Of a DNA stretch of 12,662 bases, positions 6,069-12,662 are shown in pieces. How positions within the stretch are numbered: position 1 is the first letter of the stretch; each line of letters starts with the position of its first letter. Source of the stretch: Bacillota bacterium. GTDB taxonomy: Bacteria; Bacillota; Clostridia; Peptostreptococcales; Anaerovoracaceae. The stretch spans positions 1 through 12,662 of the forward strand of contig JAQSXD010000054.1 of the NCBI GenBank assembly GCA_029266295.1, read 5' to 3'. Below the pieces are notes generated by a model. The model made no database searches and was not told the DNA's origin. It saw nothing but the letters and a program-made list of their open reading frames with translations. The position numbers and the translations under genes were made by a program.

Positions 6069-6228
6069 CGGGTATATTAAAATTTATTTTGAGCCTCTGA
6101 TTAAGAAGAACCTAAACCTGCGGCAATAGCGTATTCTGCAATTGAATTTTCATCCGAGAAATTATCGAGGCACTACACCAAAAGCATGTTATTAATAGCT
6201 TAAATCAAGAAAAGAGGGATCCTGAATT

Positions 6229-6591
6229 ATGCATTTCAAACATATCGCCATTCGAGTTAAAAATCTGGAGCAATCCATTTGTTTTTATGAGAAAATGACT
6301 GGGCTGGGAGTTGCAAGACGCTTGAAAGCAGAACCGGCAGAGCTTGCATTTCTTTCAAATGGAGTCGGAGAAACAGAAATCGAACTTGTCAGCATTCCCG
6401 ATTCCCAGACGTTCGAGGGAAAGGGAATGTTCCTTTGCTTTGAGACAGATCAACTGGAAGAGATGCATCACATTGCAGAAACTGAGAACTTTAATCCTTC
6501 GCCGATCCAGGACCCAGGTGATGGGACAAAGTATTTTTACGTCTATGACCCTGATGGAGTATCGGTGCAGCTGCGCACCTTTCCCAAATAA
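6229..6591 (+). CDS. VOC-family (glyoxalase/bleomycin-resistance fold) protein
   Basis: A 120-residue protein with two beta-alpha-beta-beta-beta modules of the vicinal oxygen chelate fold. The opening HIAIRVKNLEQSICFYEKMTGL and closing YVYDPDGVSVQLRTF blocks are typical. Of the four metal ligands of glyoxalase I, H5 and E52 are present, but the third position holds M67 (normally His) and the fourth Q114 (normally Glu). It may therefore bind no metal or use a different set, so glyoxalase I activity should not be assumed. The ATG at 6229 follows AGAGGGAT (6213-6220). It is a single-gene unit: the neighbour to the left is divergent and a terminator follows at 6616-6654. No clear promoter was found in 6070-6228. 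The substrate is unknown. Confidence 0.85.
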   Translation: MHFKHIAIRVKNLEQSICFYEKMTGLGVARRLKAEPAELAFLSNGVGETEIELVSIPDSQTFEGKGMFLCFETDQLEEMHHIAETENFNPSPIQDPGDGTKYFYVYDPDGVSVQLRTFPK

Positions 6592-6615
6592 AGACGAGAA
6601 AATTCATGAAAAAGC

Positions 6616-6654
6616 AACTGCAACTTTAACCCTAAAAATTGCAGTTACTTTTTT
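6616..6654 (+). terminator. intrinsic terminator after the VOC gene
   Basis: AACTGCAA (6616-6623) pairs with TTGCAGTT (6639-6646), followed by AC and six Ts (6649-6654). It ends the VOC transcript 25 nt after the stop codon and separates it from the liv operon promoter. Confidence 0.82.
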
Positions 6655-6697
6655 ATTTGAGTATCGACGGAATTTTCAGAAATTTCGGTATTTTGTA

Positions 6698-6726
6698 TTG
6701 ACATGACCGTCAAGTCGTGGTATCTT
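6698..6726 (+). promoter_or_regulatory. promoter of the liv operon, with flanking inverted repeats
   Basis: A perfect TTGACA (6698-6703), a 17-nt spacer and TATCTT (6721-6726), preceded by TGG. The start should be near 6733. The -35 lies inside an inverted repeat TTGAC-N6-GTCAA (6698-6713), and a near-palindrome of two 8-nt arms (6668-6675 with 6680-6687, one G-T pair) sits just upstream. Both are candidate regulator sites; no known operator was matched. Confidence 0.8.
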
Positions 6727-6758
6727 TTTCACAATGAGTTGATAATTTATTTCAAGTC

Positions 6759-6811
6759 AAAAAACCCTAATTGCAATGAGGCAGAGGCGTTGTTGCAATT
6801 TGGGTTTTTTT
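6759..6811 (+). terminator. terminator-like hairpin in the liv leader (probable attenuator)
   Basis: AAAAAACCCTAATTGCAA (6759-6776) pairs with 6793-6810 over 18 positions with a single T-T mismatch, loop of 16 nt, ending in seven Ts at 6805-6811. It lies between the promoter and livJ, starting only about 26 nt after the predicted transcription start. Full termination here would silence the operon, so it is either an attenuator or the end of a small RNA of about 80 nt. No T-box sequence, leader peptide with a sensible start, or known aptamer is visible in the leader. Confidence 0.82.
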
Positions 6812-6856
6812 ATTTTTCAGAGAAGAGCGAAATATTATTTAAAGGGAGTGGATCGA

Positions 6857-8047
6857 ATGAAAAAATTATTAATTGTGTTTTTGTCACTTACGCTTGTCGT
6901 TGCTGCTGCAGGCTGCGGCGCCCAGGGATCATCTGGTTCCGGCGGCGGAAATGTAATTAAAGTTGCCACCGTTACACCGCTGTCAGGCTCACAGGCTGCT
7001 GTGGGTGAATCCATTAAAAATGGTGCCCAGATGGCGCTGGAAGAACGAAAAGAGGAATTCAAAGCGCTTGGCTTTGAACTACAGATTGCACCCCAGGATG
7101 ATCAGGCTGACCCAAAAGTAGGCGTAACCGTCGCTCAGAAGCTTATTGTGGATGATAACATTCTGGCGGTCGTGGGACATTGGAATTCCGGTGTAGCCAT
7201 CCCGTCCTCCGAGGTTTATGCCCAGAAAAACCTGGCGATGGTTTCTCCAGCCAATACAGCTGTTGATGTAACCGAACGAAATCTTGGAAATGTAAATCGA
7301 ATCTGTATCAGAGACGACGCCCAGGGTCCTGCCGGTGCAGATTTTGCTTATAACGAATTGGGCGCTAAAACGGGCTTTATCATTCACGACAAGACTACAT
7401 ACGGACAGGGCGTAGCCGATGAGTGGAAAAACCGCTATGAGGCTATAGGCGGAAAGCTTCTCGGATATGAGGGCATCACAGCGGGAGAATCGGACTTCAG
7501 CGCAGTAGAAGAGCTTGTCAGAGCTGCCGGACCGGACATCGTTTACTTTGGAGGGATTTACCCGGAAGGTTCTCTGCTCATCAAGCAGCTGAAGGAAAAG
7601 GGGATCGACGTTAAGTTCATGGGAGCTGACGGTATGGACTCCGCGGAGGTCATCACCATTGCAGGAGACAGTGCAATCGGCACCTACTATACTTCTGCTG
7701 CAGCAGATATTAACAGCACACCGGAGGGCAAAGCTTTTGCTGATAAATACACAGAAAAATTCGGCAAGCAGCCTCAGGCATACTCCGGATATGGATATGA
7801 CGCTATGAATGTGGCACTCGATGGCATCATTAAGGCCATCAATGAAAATAGCGGCGAAAAGCCAACCAGAGATCAGGTAACCGCAGCAGTTCGCACGACT
7901 TCTGGATTTGTAGGGGTTTCGACCAATGTTACCTTTGATGACAAAGGGGATAACACGGAGGCTACGGTATATGCCCTGACCTTTGAAGAAGCGAAGTATC
8001 CTTCTGCTGTGGTGAAGATGATCCCGGCAGGGGAGTACTTGAAATAA
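6857..8047 (+). CDS. livJ: branched-chain amino-acid-type ABC transporter substrate-binding lipoprotein
   Basis: A 396-residue protein. Residues 1-20 are a lipoprotein signal peptide with the lipobox AAGC; C20 would be lipidated and tether the protein to the outer face of the membrane. A Gly/Ser linker is followed by a type I periplasmic-binding fold: IKVATVTPLSGSQAAVGESIKNGAQMA (from about residue 34), VVGHWNSGVAIPSSEVYAQ in the first lobe, and YFGGIYPEGSLLIKQLKEKG in the second. It captures the substrate for the permease encoded just downstream. The Leu/Ile/Val assignment rests on family and operon order; related proteins bind other amino acids, amides or aromatic compounds. The ATG at 6857 follows AAAGGGAGTGG (6841-6851). 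An in-frame ATG at 6776 lies inside the leader hairpin and would spoil the signal peptide, so it is rejected. Confidence 0.93.
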   Translation: MKKLLIVFLSLTLVVAAAGCGAQGSSGSGGGNVIKVATVTPLSGSQAAVGESIKNGAQMALEERKEEFKALGFELQIAPQDDQADPKVGVTVAQKLIVDDNILAVVGHWNSGVAIPSSEVYAQKNLAMVSPANTAVDVTERNLGNVNRICIRDDAQGPAGADFAYNELGAKTGFIIHDKTTYGQGVADEWKNRYEAIGGKLLGYEGITAGESDFSAVEELVRAAGPDIVYFGGIYPEGSLLIKQLKEKGIDVKFMGADGMDSAEVITIAGDSAIGTYYTSAAADINSTPEGKAFADKYTEKFGKQPQAYSGYGYDAMNVALDGIIKAINENSGEKPTRDQVTAAVRTTSGFVGVSTNVTFDDKGDNTEATVYALTFEEAKYPSAVVKMIPAGEYLK

Positions 8048-8081
8048 CGGAACGGAAGACAAATTGATATTCCTCAAAACG

Positions 8082-8114
8082 AGCGGGGAGGGTGCGGATG
8101 TGCCCTCTCTCGCT
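8082..8114 (+). promoter_or_regulatory. stable hairpin between livJ and livH
   Basis: AGCGGGGAGGG (8082-8092) pairs with CCCTCTCTCGCT (8103-8114) in an 11-bp stem with one bulged T and one G-T pair. No T-run follows, so it is not a standard terminator. Such hairpins after binding-protein genes often protect the 3' end of the upstream message, giving more binding protein than permease. That role is inferred here. Confidence 0.6.
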
Positions 8115-8148
8115 TAATCATCATACTTACAGTAAAGGTTGATTACAT

Positions 8149-9108
8149 ATGGATATGATTGTTCAGATGTTGCCGCAGCTGCTGATTGACGGGTTGACCC
8201 TGGGGTTTGTATATGCAATTGTAGCGCTGGGCTACACAATGGTTTACGGCATACTTGAATTTATTAATTTTGCTCATAGTGAGATATTTATGGTCGGTGC
8301 TTTTGCAGGAACAGAGACCCTTCTTTTTTTGCAAGGTTCCGGATATTTAGAAAACATGCCGGCCCCCCTGGCACTGTTCCTTGCCGTTGGGGTTGGGATG
8401 ATATTAAGCGGTCTTCTGGGAGTCACTGTTGAACGGATTGCCTATAAGCCTGTCAGGCATGCACCTAAGCTTGTGGCTTTTATTTCCGCCATCGGGGTGT
8501 CCTTCTTTCTTCAGGATGCAGTGAGGCTCATCGAGGGTCTGTGGAAAAATGCGTTCTATCTTTCCACACCGCAGCTCTTTGATACCAGCATTCAAGTGAT
8601 GGATACGATGAAGATTCCGGTAAAGGTCATCTATATTGTTGCCATTGCAATTGTAATGATGGTAGCACTCAGTTTATTCGTCGGCAAGCATAAGTGGGGA
8701 AAAGCCATGCGTACGGTGGCACAGGATAAGGACACGGCGGCACTGGTCGGTATCAATGTCGATGCGGTAATCTCCCTGACCTTCCTCATCGGCGCTGGTC
8801 TAGGCGGTGCGGCTGGTACCCTTTTCTCCGTCCAGTACACCTTAATCAGCCCTTACGTGGGATTTATTCTGGGCATGAAGGCGTTCACAGCAGCGGTACT
8901 AGGTGGCATCGGAAGCATCCCCGGTGCCATGCTGGGCGGTTTGCTCCTTGGTCTTGTTGAAGTGTTCGGTGCTGCCTTTCTGGGCATTGCCACAGGCGGT
9001 ATGATCGGGGCAGAGTATAAGGACGTTCTGGCGTTCACAATTTTAATCATTATTCTGATATTCAAGCCGAGCGGTTTGCTGGGCAAAGCAGTAGTGGAGA
9101 AGGTGTAG
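8149..9108 (+). CDS. livH: branched-chain amino-acid ABC transporter permease LivH
   Basis: A 319-residue integral membrane protein of the LivH family, about eight hydrophobic segments. Diagnostic blocks are the N-terminal GLTLGFVYAIVALGYTMVYGILEFINFAH (about residues 15-43), the cytoplasmic coupling region RTVAQDKDTAALVGINVDAV, and the C-terminal GGIGSIPGAMLGGLLLGLVE with a closing LIFKPSGLLGK. It forms a heterodimeric channel with LivM. The ATG at 8149 follows a modest AAAGG (8134-8138). It lies 101 nt after livJ, a gap filled by the hairpin at 8082-8114, and ends 2 nt before livM. Confidence 0.96.
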   Translation: MDMIVQMLPQLLIDGLTLGFVYAIVALGYTMVYGILEFINFAHSEIFMVGAFAGTETLLFLQGSGYLENMPAPLALFLAVGVGMILSGLLGVTVERIAYKPVRHAPKLVAFISAIGVSFFLQDAVRLIEGLWKNAFYLSTPQLFDTSIQVMDTMKIPVKVIYIVAIAIVMMVALSLFVGKHKWGKAMRTVAQDKDTAALVGINVDAVISLTFLIGAGLGGAAGTLFSVQYTLISPYVGFILGMKAFTAAVLGGIGSIPGAMLGGLLLGLVEVFGAAFLGIATGGMIGAEYKDVLAFTILIIILIFKPSGLLGKAVVEKV

Positions 9109-9110
9109 CC

Positions 9111-10361
9111 ATGGGTACAATCAAAAACTATTTCAAACTGATCAAGGAAAAACAGCTGATTCAGCTTGTACTGGTATTTCTTTCGCCGGTACTATTTTAC
9201 CTTTATAGCAAATCCAGCATTATTTTTCTGTTATTCCTGGCATCCCTCTTCCTTTTATACCGCGTAAGGCTGGACTTGAGAATTAGGGGGGCGGTTGCAC
9301 TTCTGGATCTCCTGCTGGTAATACCCTTGGCGGGCCTTGAGAACAGCTATTATCTGGGGATCATTACACAGATCGTCATCTATGCGGTACTGGCTATCGG
9401 GCTGAATGTGGTCATCGGATTTGCCGGTCTTTTGGATCTTGGCTATGTTGGATTTTATGCGGTAGGCGCATATCTCTACGCTTTTTTTGCTACTACTCAG
9501 GCCAACAATGTAATTCCGGAGAGCATTTACCAATTCCCACTGTCGGGAAATTGGTTCTGGTTGTTTCTGCCCCTCGCGCTCATCGTATCGGCGGGTATGG
9601 GCGTACTGCTTGGACTTCCGGTGCTGAGGCTAAAAGGTGATTATCTGGCCATTGTGACTCTCGGGTTTGCAGAAATCATCAGAATCATTCTGAATAATGC
9701 AGATAAGCCCATCAATTTCACCAACGGGCCCAAAGGCCTTACCCCAGTCAAGCCCCCGGAGCTTTTCGGAATTGTAATGAATCAGCCGATTCACTTTTAT
9801 TTTATCGTATTGGTGCTGTTCGTCATGGTCTTTATCGCGGCTTATCGGCTGGACCATTCGCGAATCGGAAGAGCTTGGGCAGCGATCAGGGAAGATGAGC
9901 TTGCGGCGAGGACCATGGGCATACCGCTGGTTCGAATGAAGCTGTTGGCCTTTGCCACAGGTGCAGGCTTTGCGGGGATGATGGGAGTTGTGTTTGCAGC
10001 AAGGCAGACCTTTGTTGATCCATCCAGCTTTGGGTTTATGGAGTCCATCGGAATCCTGGCTATGGTCATCATGGGAGGTATGGGCAATATCAGAGGCGTC
10101 ATTGTCGGTGCAGCGGCGGTTGTCATCCTGCAGCTTCATTTGCTGAAGGAGCTTTCAACCTTCCTGACGCAGCTTTCGGTCTCGGGGATTCTCTACATAC
10201 CGTCTCAGCTTGATCCGGCTAAGTATGAAAAGCTAGTATTTGGGCTAATTCTGATCCTGATGTGCGTGTTTCGCCCCAAAGGCCTGATGCCTGCCAAGCG
10301 AACCATGGAATTGATTAAAGGGTTCAGAAAGAAGCTTTCTAAGGAATCGCTGATTGAATGA
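9111..10361 (+). CDS. livM: branched-chain amino-acid ABC transporter permease LivM
   Basis: A 416-residue membrane protein of the LivM family. The first 75 or so residues form a hydrophobic N-terminal extension seen in the longer LivM proteins. The conserved core begins near residue 90 with YAVLAIGLNVVIGFAGLLDLGYVGFYAVGAYLYA. The cytoplasmic loop facing the ATPases is AIREDELAARTMGIP, and the protein ends with the FRPKGLMP motif shared with LivH. It pairs with LivH to form the translocation path. It starts 2 nt after livH, with GGAGAAGG (9096-9103) inside the livH end as ribosome binding site, so translation is probably coupled. A 107-nt gap with no clear signal follows before livG. Confidence 0.95.
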   Translation: MGTIKNYFKLIKEKQLIQLVLVFLSPVLFYLYSKSSIIFLLFLASLFLLYRVRLDLRIRGAVALLDLLLVIPLAGLENSYYLGIITQIVIYAVLAIGLNVVIGFAGLLDLGYVGFYAVGAYLYAFFATTQANNVIPESIYQFPLSGNWFWLFLPLALIVSAGMGVLLGLPVLRLKGDYLAIVTLGFAEIIRIILNNADKPINFTNGPKGLTPVKPPELFGIVMNQPIHFYFIVLVLFVMVFIAAYRLDHSRIGRAWAAIREDELAARTMGIPLVRMKLLAFATGAGFAGMMGVVFAARQTFVDPSSFGFMESIGILAMVIMGGMGNIRGVIVGAAAVVILQLHLLKELSTFLTQLSVSGILYIPSQLDPAKYEKLVFGLILILMCVFRPKGLMPAKRTMELIKGFRKKLSKESLIE

Positions 10362-10468
10362 AGTGTGCGTAGATGGTCGAATAATTAGCCGATCAGATGT
10401 GGGCACGGAATGAATCAGCGGTTCCCTAATAAAAAAGATCACAATGACATGATTACGGAGTGATATTT

Positions 10469-11248
10469 ATGGCATTATTAGAAATTAAAAAACTGTCCAA
10501 AGCCTTTGGTGGTTTGGTGGCAGTCAATCAGGTAGATTTTGAAATGAACGAGGGCCAGATCGCCAGTATTATCGGGCCCAACGGAGCAGGGAAAACCACG
10601 TTCTTCAATATTATCAGCGGATATTATCCGGGGTTTGAAGGATCCATTATCTTTGACGGTAAGGGGCTTAAAAACTTGACGCCTGAAAAAGTGGCAAAGC
10701 ATCGAATCGCCCGAACCTTTCAGAACATCAGGCTGTTCCCGGAAATGCTGGCAGTGGAAAATATCATGGTGGGCATGCACATGGATTTGAAGGCGAGTAT
10801 TTTCAACATTGTACTTCATAGCGGCGGCATGAAACGGGAAGAAGGAGAAGCTTATGAACGGGCAGTGGAGCTCCTGACCTATGTGGGTCTGGAAACCAGA
10901 AAAAATGAGCTTGCCAAAAACCTTGCCTATGGAGAGCAACGACGGCTTGAGATCGCAAGAGCCATTGCCATGAAGCCAAAGCTGCTGCTCCTTGACGAAC
11001 CCGCGGCTGGACTAAATCCACGGGAAACGGAAGAACTAAAACAGTTCATTGGAAAGCTCAGGGATGATTTCGGCTGCGGAATTTTGCTCATTGAGCATGA
11101 TATGAAGCTTGTCATGGAGATTTCCGACAAGGTCGCGGTGCTGAACTATGGAGAAAAAATCGCGGAGGGTGCACCGCATGAGGTGAAAAATAACCCCATG
11201 GTTATTGAAGCCTACCTCGGAATTGAAGACGAGGAGGAGGCCGTTTAA
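10469..11248 (+). CDS. livG: branched-chain amino-acid ABC transporter ATPase LivG
   Basis: A 259-residue ABC ATPase. Walker A is GPNGAGKT (36-43), Q-loop Q85 in RTFQNIRLF, signature LAYGEQRRLEIARA (152-165), Walker B LLLLDE (172-177) and switch histidine H210. The signature reads LAYGEQ rather than LSGGQ, and the long insert after the Q-loop (about residues 100-130) is also normal for LivG. The product binds the LivH/LivM loops on the cytoplasmic side and hydrolyses ATP with LivF. The ATG at 10469 follows CGGAG (10456-10460) by 8 nt; a GTG at 10460 overlaps that site and is unlikely. The protein ends in an acidic tail, EDEEEAV. The livF start codon lies 1 nt after its stop. Confidence 0.96.
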   Translation: MALLEIKKLSKAFGGLVAVNQVDFEMNEGQIASIIGPNGAGKTTFFNIISGYYPGFEGSIIFDGKGLKNLTPEKVAKHRIARTFQNIRLFPEMLAVENIMVGMHMDLKASIFNIVLHSGGMKREEGEAYERAVELLTYVGLETRKNELAKNLAYGEQRRLEIARAIAMKPKLLLLDEPAAGLNPRETEELKQFIGKLRDDFGCGILLIEHDMKLVMEISDKVAVLNYGEKIAEGAPHEVKNNPMVIEAYLGIEDEEEAV

Positions 11249-11249
11249 T

Positions 11250-11963
11250 ATGAGCAAGACAATATTGCAACTGGAAAATGTAAATACCTATTATGGAAAA
11301 ATTCATGCCTTGAAGGACGTCTCCTTTGAGGTGAATGAAGGTGAGATCGTCACCCTGATCGGCAGCAACGGTGCGGGGAAGACCACGACATTGAAAACCA
11401 TCTCCGCCCTGCTGAAACCCGCAAACGGCAATGTGGTCTACATGGGCAAGAAAGTAAATGGTTCTGCGCCTCATCTTTTGACGAGAGAAGGAATCGCCCA
11501 CGTACCGGAGGGAAGGAAAATCTTCCCCAGGCTGACGGTGGAGGAAAACCTCGAAATGGGAGCCTTCAGTCTTAAGAGTCAGGAACGGATGAAACGAAAC
11601 AAAGACTATGTCTTCGAACTGTTTCCCCGCCTTCTGGAACGGCGTAAGCAAAAGGGCGGCACTCTGAGCGGAGGCGAGCAGCAAATGCTGGCCATGGGCA
11701 GAGGGCTCATGTGCGATCCCAAAATCATGCTTTTGGATGAACCGTCCATGGGGCTGGCACCAATGATGATTCAAACCGTATTTGACATCATCAAGAAACT
11801 AAGAAGTGAAGGAATCACCATCCTTCTAGTGGAACAGAATGCAGGAAAGGCCCTGAAGCTTGCCAACAAGGGATATGTGCTGCAGACCGGCAGCGTTATC
11901 CTTTCTGGTACAGGGGCAGAACTGCTGAAAAATGACATGGTCAGAGAAGCTTATCTGGGTTGA
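11250..11963 (+). CDS. livF: branched-chain amino-acid ABC transporter ATPase LivF
   Basis: A 237-residue ABC ATPase. Walker A is GSNGAGKT (38-45), signature LSGGEQQMLAMGRGL (139-153) and Walker B IMLLDE (159-164). As usual in LivF, the switch position is a glutamine (VEQN, 194-197) rather than the histidine of LivG. The HVPEGRKIFPRLTVEENLEMGAF block near residue 84 is also a LivF mark. It partners LivG as the ATPase dimer. The ATG at 11250 is 9 nt after GAGGAGGAGG (11231-11240), which lies inside the end of livG. It is the last gene of the operon, closed by the terminator at 11997-12047. Confidence 0.97.
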   Translation: MSKTILQLENVNTYYGKIHALKDVSFEVNEGEIVTLIGSNGAGKTTTLKTISALLKPANGNVVYMGKKVNGSAPHLLTREGIAHVPEGRKIFPRLTVEENLEMGAFSLKSQERMKRNKDYVFELFPRLLERRKQKGGTLSGGEQQMLAMGRGLMCDPKIMLLDEPSMGLAPMMIQTVFDIIKKLRSEGITILLVEQNAGKALKLANKGYVLQTGSVILSGTGAELLKNDMVREAYLG

Positions 11964-11996
11964 TCTTTCTCAATCGGGCATACGCAATTACGAAAT

Positions 11997-12047
11997 AGAA
12001 GCCGCTATCATCTCTGAAATAGAGATGATAGCGGCTTCTGTTTTTTT
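11997..12047 (+). terminator. strong intrinsic terminator of the liv operon
   Basis: A perfect 19-bp stem, AGAAGCCGCTATCATCTCT (11997-12015) with 12021-12039, around the 5-nt loop GAAAT, followed by G and seven Ts (12041-12047). It starts 33 nt after the livF stop. Confidence 0.96.
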
Positions 12048-12102
12048 GTTTGGAGGACAGAAAGCAAAAAAATTGGCAGAATTCAAAAATGACTAAGGGG
12101 GA

Positions 12103-12131
12103 TTGACAATTTAAAAACAACATGCTAATAT
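12103..12131 (+). promoter_or_regulatory. promoter of the polar amino-acid permease gene
   Basis: A perfect TTGACA (12103-12108), a 17-nt spacer and TAATAT (12126-12131). A TATAAT also occurs at 12132-12137, but its spacing to the -35 (23 nt) is too long. The predicted start near 12138 leaves a leader of about 97 nt. Confidence 0.78.
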
Positions 12132-12149
12132 TATAATTCCGATTAATCA

Positions 12150-12172
12150 TATATGAATTGTTGTATATGAAT
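12150..12172 (+). repeat. 9-bp direct repeat just after the permease promoter
   Basis: TATATGAAT occurs at 12150-12158 and again at 12164-12172, a 14-nt period, immediately downstream of the predicted transcription start. The position suits a repressor site. No known regulator is matched. Confidence 0.4.
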
Positions 12173-12234
12173 GATGGAGCGATCGGAAGGATGTTATTAA
12201 TATTAACCGAATAATTAAGAAAGGAAACAGTATT

Positions 12235-12662
12235 TTGGATTGGAATTTTATTGCGGAATATATGCCAATGTACATACAAGCAGCTTGGACGACGCTTGCG
12301 CTGGCCTTTTGGGGCATTCTGCTGTCTCTGATCATCGGTTTGTTCTGCAGCTTAACACTGTATTTTAAAATACCGGTTTTGAAACGTGTGACCACAGCCT
12401 ATGTTGAATTGTCACGCAATACGCCGCTGCTGGTGCAATTATTCTTTTTATATTTTGGCCTTCCCAAAATTGGAATTCTCATCAGCTCTCAAAGCTGCGC
12501 AATCATCGGCCTGGCGTTTTTAGGAGGCAGTTATATGTCAGAAGCCCTTCGCAGTGGATTGGAGTCAGTGGAAAAGGGTCAGGTGGAAGCAGCGCAGAGC
12601 ATCGGGCTCAACCAGAGTCAGATTACCCGTTATGTCATCCTGCCTCAGGCAGTGTCTGTTTC
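12235..12662 (+). CDS. polar amino-acid ABC transporter permease (HisM/GlnP type), partial
   Basis: The reading frame is open to the window edge (142 codons seen), so the C-terminus is missing. The sequence opens with an amphipathic segment and a membrane helix, followed by the hallmark YVELSRNTPLLVQLFFLYFGLP (about residues 55-76) of polar amino-acid permeases. The ATPase-coupling EAA motif follows, EAAQSIGLNQSQITRYVILPQA (about 118-139). The start is taken as TTG 12235, because AAGGA at 12221-12225 is 9 nt upstream and no ATG with a site lies in frame. It is under its own promoter and is not part of the liv operon. The substrate (Gln, Cys, His, Arg or other) cannot be told without the binding-protein gene expected to the right. 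Confidence 0.93.
   Translation, partial: MDWNFIAEYMPMYIQAAWTTLALAFWGILLSLIIGLFCSLTLYFKIPVLKRVTTAYVELSRNTPLLVQLFFLYFGLPKIGILISSQSCAIIGLAFLGGSYMSEALRSGLESVEKGQVEAAQSIGLNQSQITRYVILPQAVSV

Noticed and set aside
6105..6203. Open stretch of 32 codons between the LysM and VOC genes that might be a gene remnant
   Set aside because: It has no start codon near its beginning, is short, and its translation resembles no family I can name; chance is sufficient.
6733..6856. T-box riboswitch regulating the liv operon
   Set aside because: The leader is too short, and the conserved T-box sequence and specifier stem are absent.
6776..6856. Upstream ATG start for livJ at 6776
   Set aside because: It lies in the leader hairpin with no ribosome binding site and would add an Arg/Cys-rich segment ahead of the lipoprotein signal peptide, which starts correctly at 6857.
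7079..8077. 332-codon antisense reading frame opposite livJ
   Set aside because: The plus-strand livJ is unmistakable, and the antisense translation is Cys/Ser/Arg-rich without domain features; it is a shadow of livJ codon usage.
10362..10468. Possible second promoter in the livM-livG gap
   Set aside because: No -35/-10 pair with acceptable spacing was found, and no hairpin of note; livG most likely depends on read-through.

Overview
The window looks like chromosomal DNA of a low-to-mid GC Gram-positive anaerobe, most likely in the Clostridia (Bacillota). The basis is strong AGGAGG-type ribosome binding sites, several TTG starts, intrinsic terminators ending in T-runs, an SLH surface protein, a LysM wall protein, a lipobox-type binding protein, and a GGGtGRT/Fe-S-scaffold pair that I associate with Clostridia. 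Genus-level placement is not possible by eye. No tRNA, rRNA, CRISPR array, insertion sequence or phage gene was seen.

Region 1 (1-892): the 5' part of an SLH-domain surface protein runs leftward off the window edge. The gap to its right carries a good rightward promoter (TTGAAT-17-TATGAT), then a textbook fluoride (crcB-motif) riboswitch aptamer whose 3' strand is shared with an intrinsic terminator. This is a transcriptional ON switch.

Region 2 (893-4776): six tightly packed rightward genes sit behind that switch: a NifU/IscU-like Fe-S scaffold-type protein, a GGGtGRT-family protein, a tandem DUF190 (PII-like) protein, two overlapping crcB/fluC fluoride-channel subunits, and a HAD phosphatase. 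The CrcB pair explains the riboswitch. The first three genes have no established role in fluoride resistance that I know of, and their promoter-proximal position makes this the most interesting part of the window.

Region 3 (4777-6228): a leftward LysM protein with a C-terminal domain carrying an ApbE-type flavinylation motif (DVVSGAT), probably a wall-attached flavoprotein. It has its own promoter, a structured 5' UTR and a shared bidirectional terminator.

Region 4 (6229-6654): a single small VOC/glyoxalase-fold protein with two of the four usual metal-ligand positions replaced, closed by its own terminator.

Region 5 (6655-12047): a complete branched-chain amino-acid-type ABC importer operon in the order livJ-livH-livM-livG-livF. 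It has a strong promoter (TTGACA-17-TATCTT), a large terminator-like hairpin in the leader (probable attenuator), a hairpin between livJ and livH, and a 19-bp perfect terminator after livF.

Region 6 (12048-12662): a new promoter (TTGACA-17-TAATAT), a leader with a 9-bp direct repeat, and the start of a polar amino-acid ABC permease (HisM/GlnP type) cut by the window edge. The right half of the window is thus devoted to amino-acid uptake, and the left half to fluoride stress and surface proteins.
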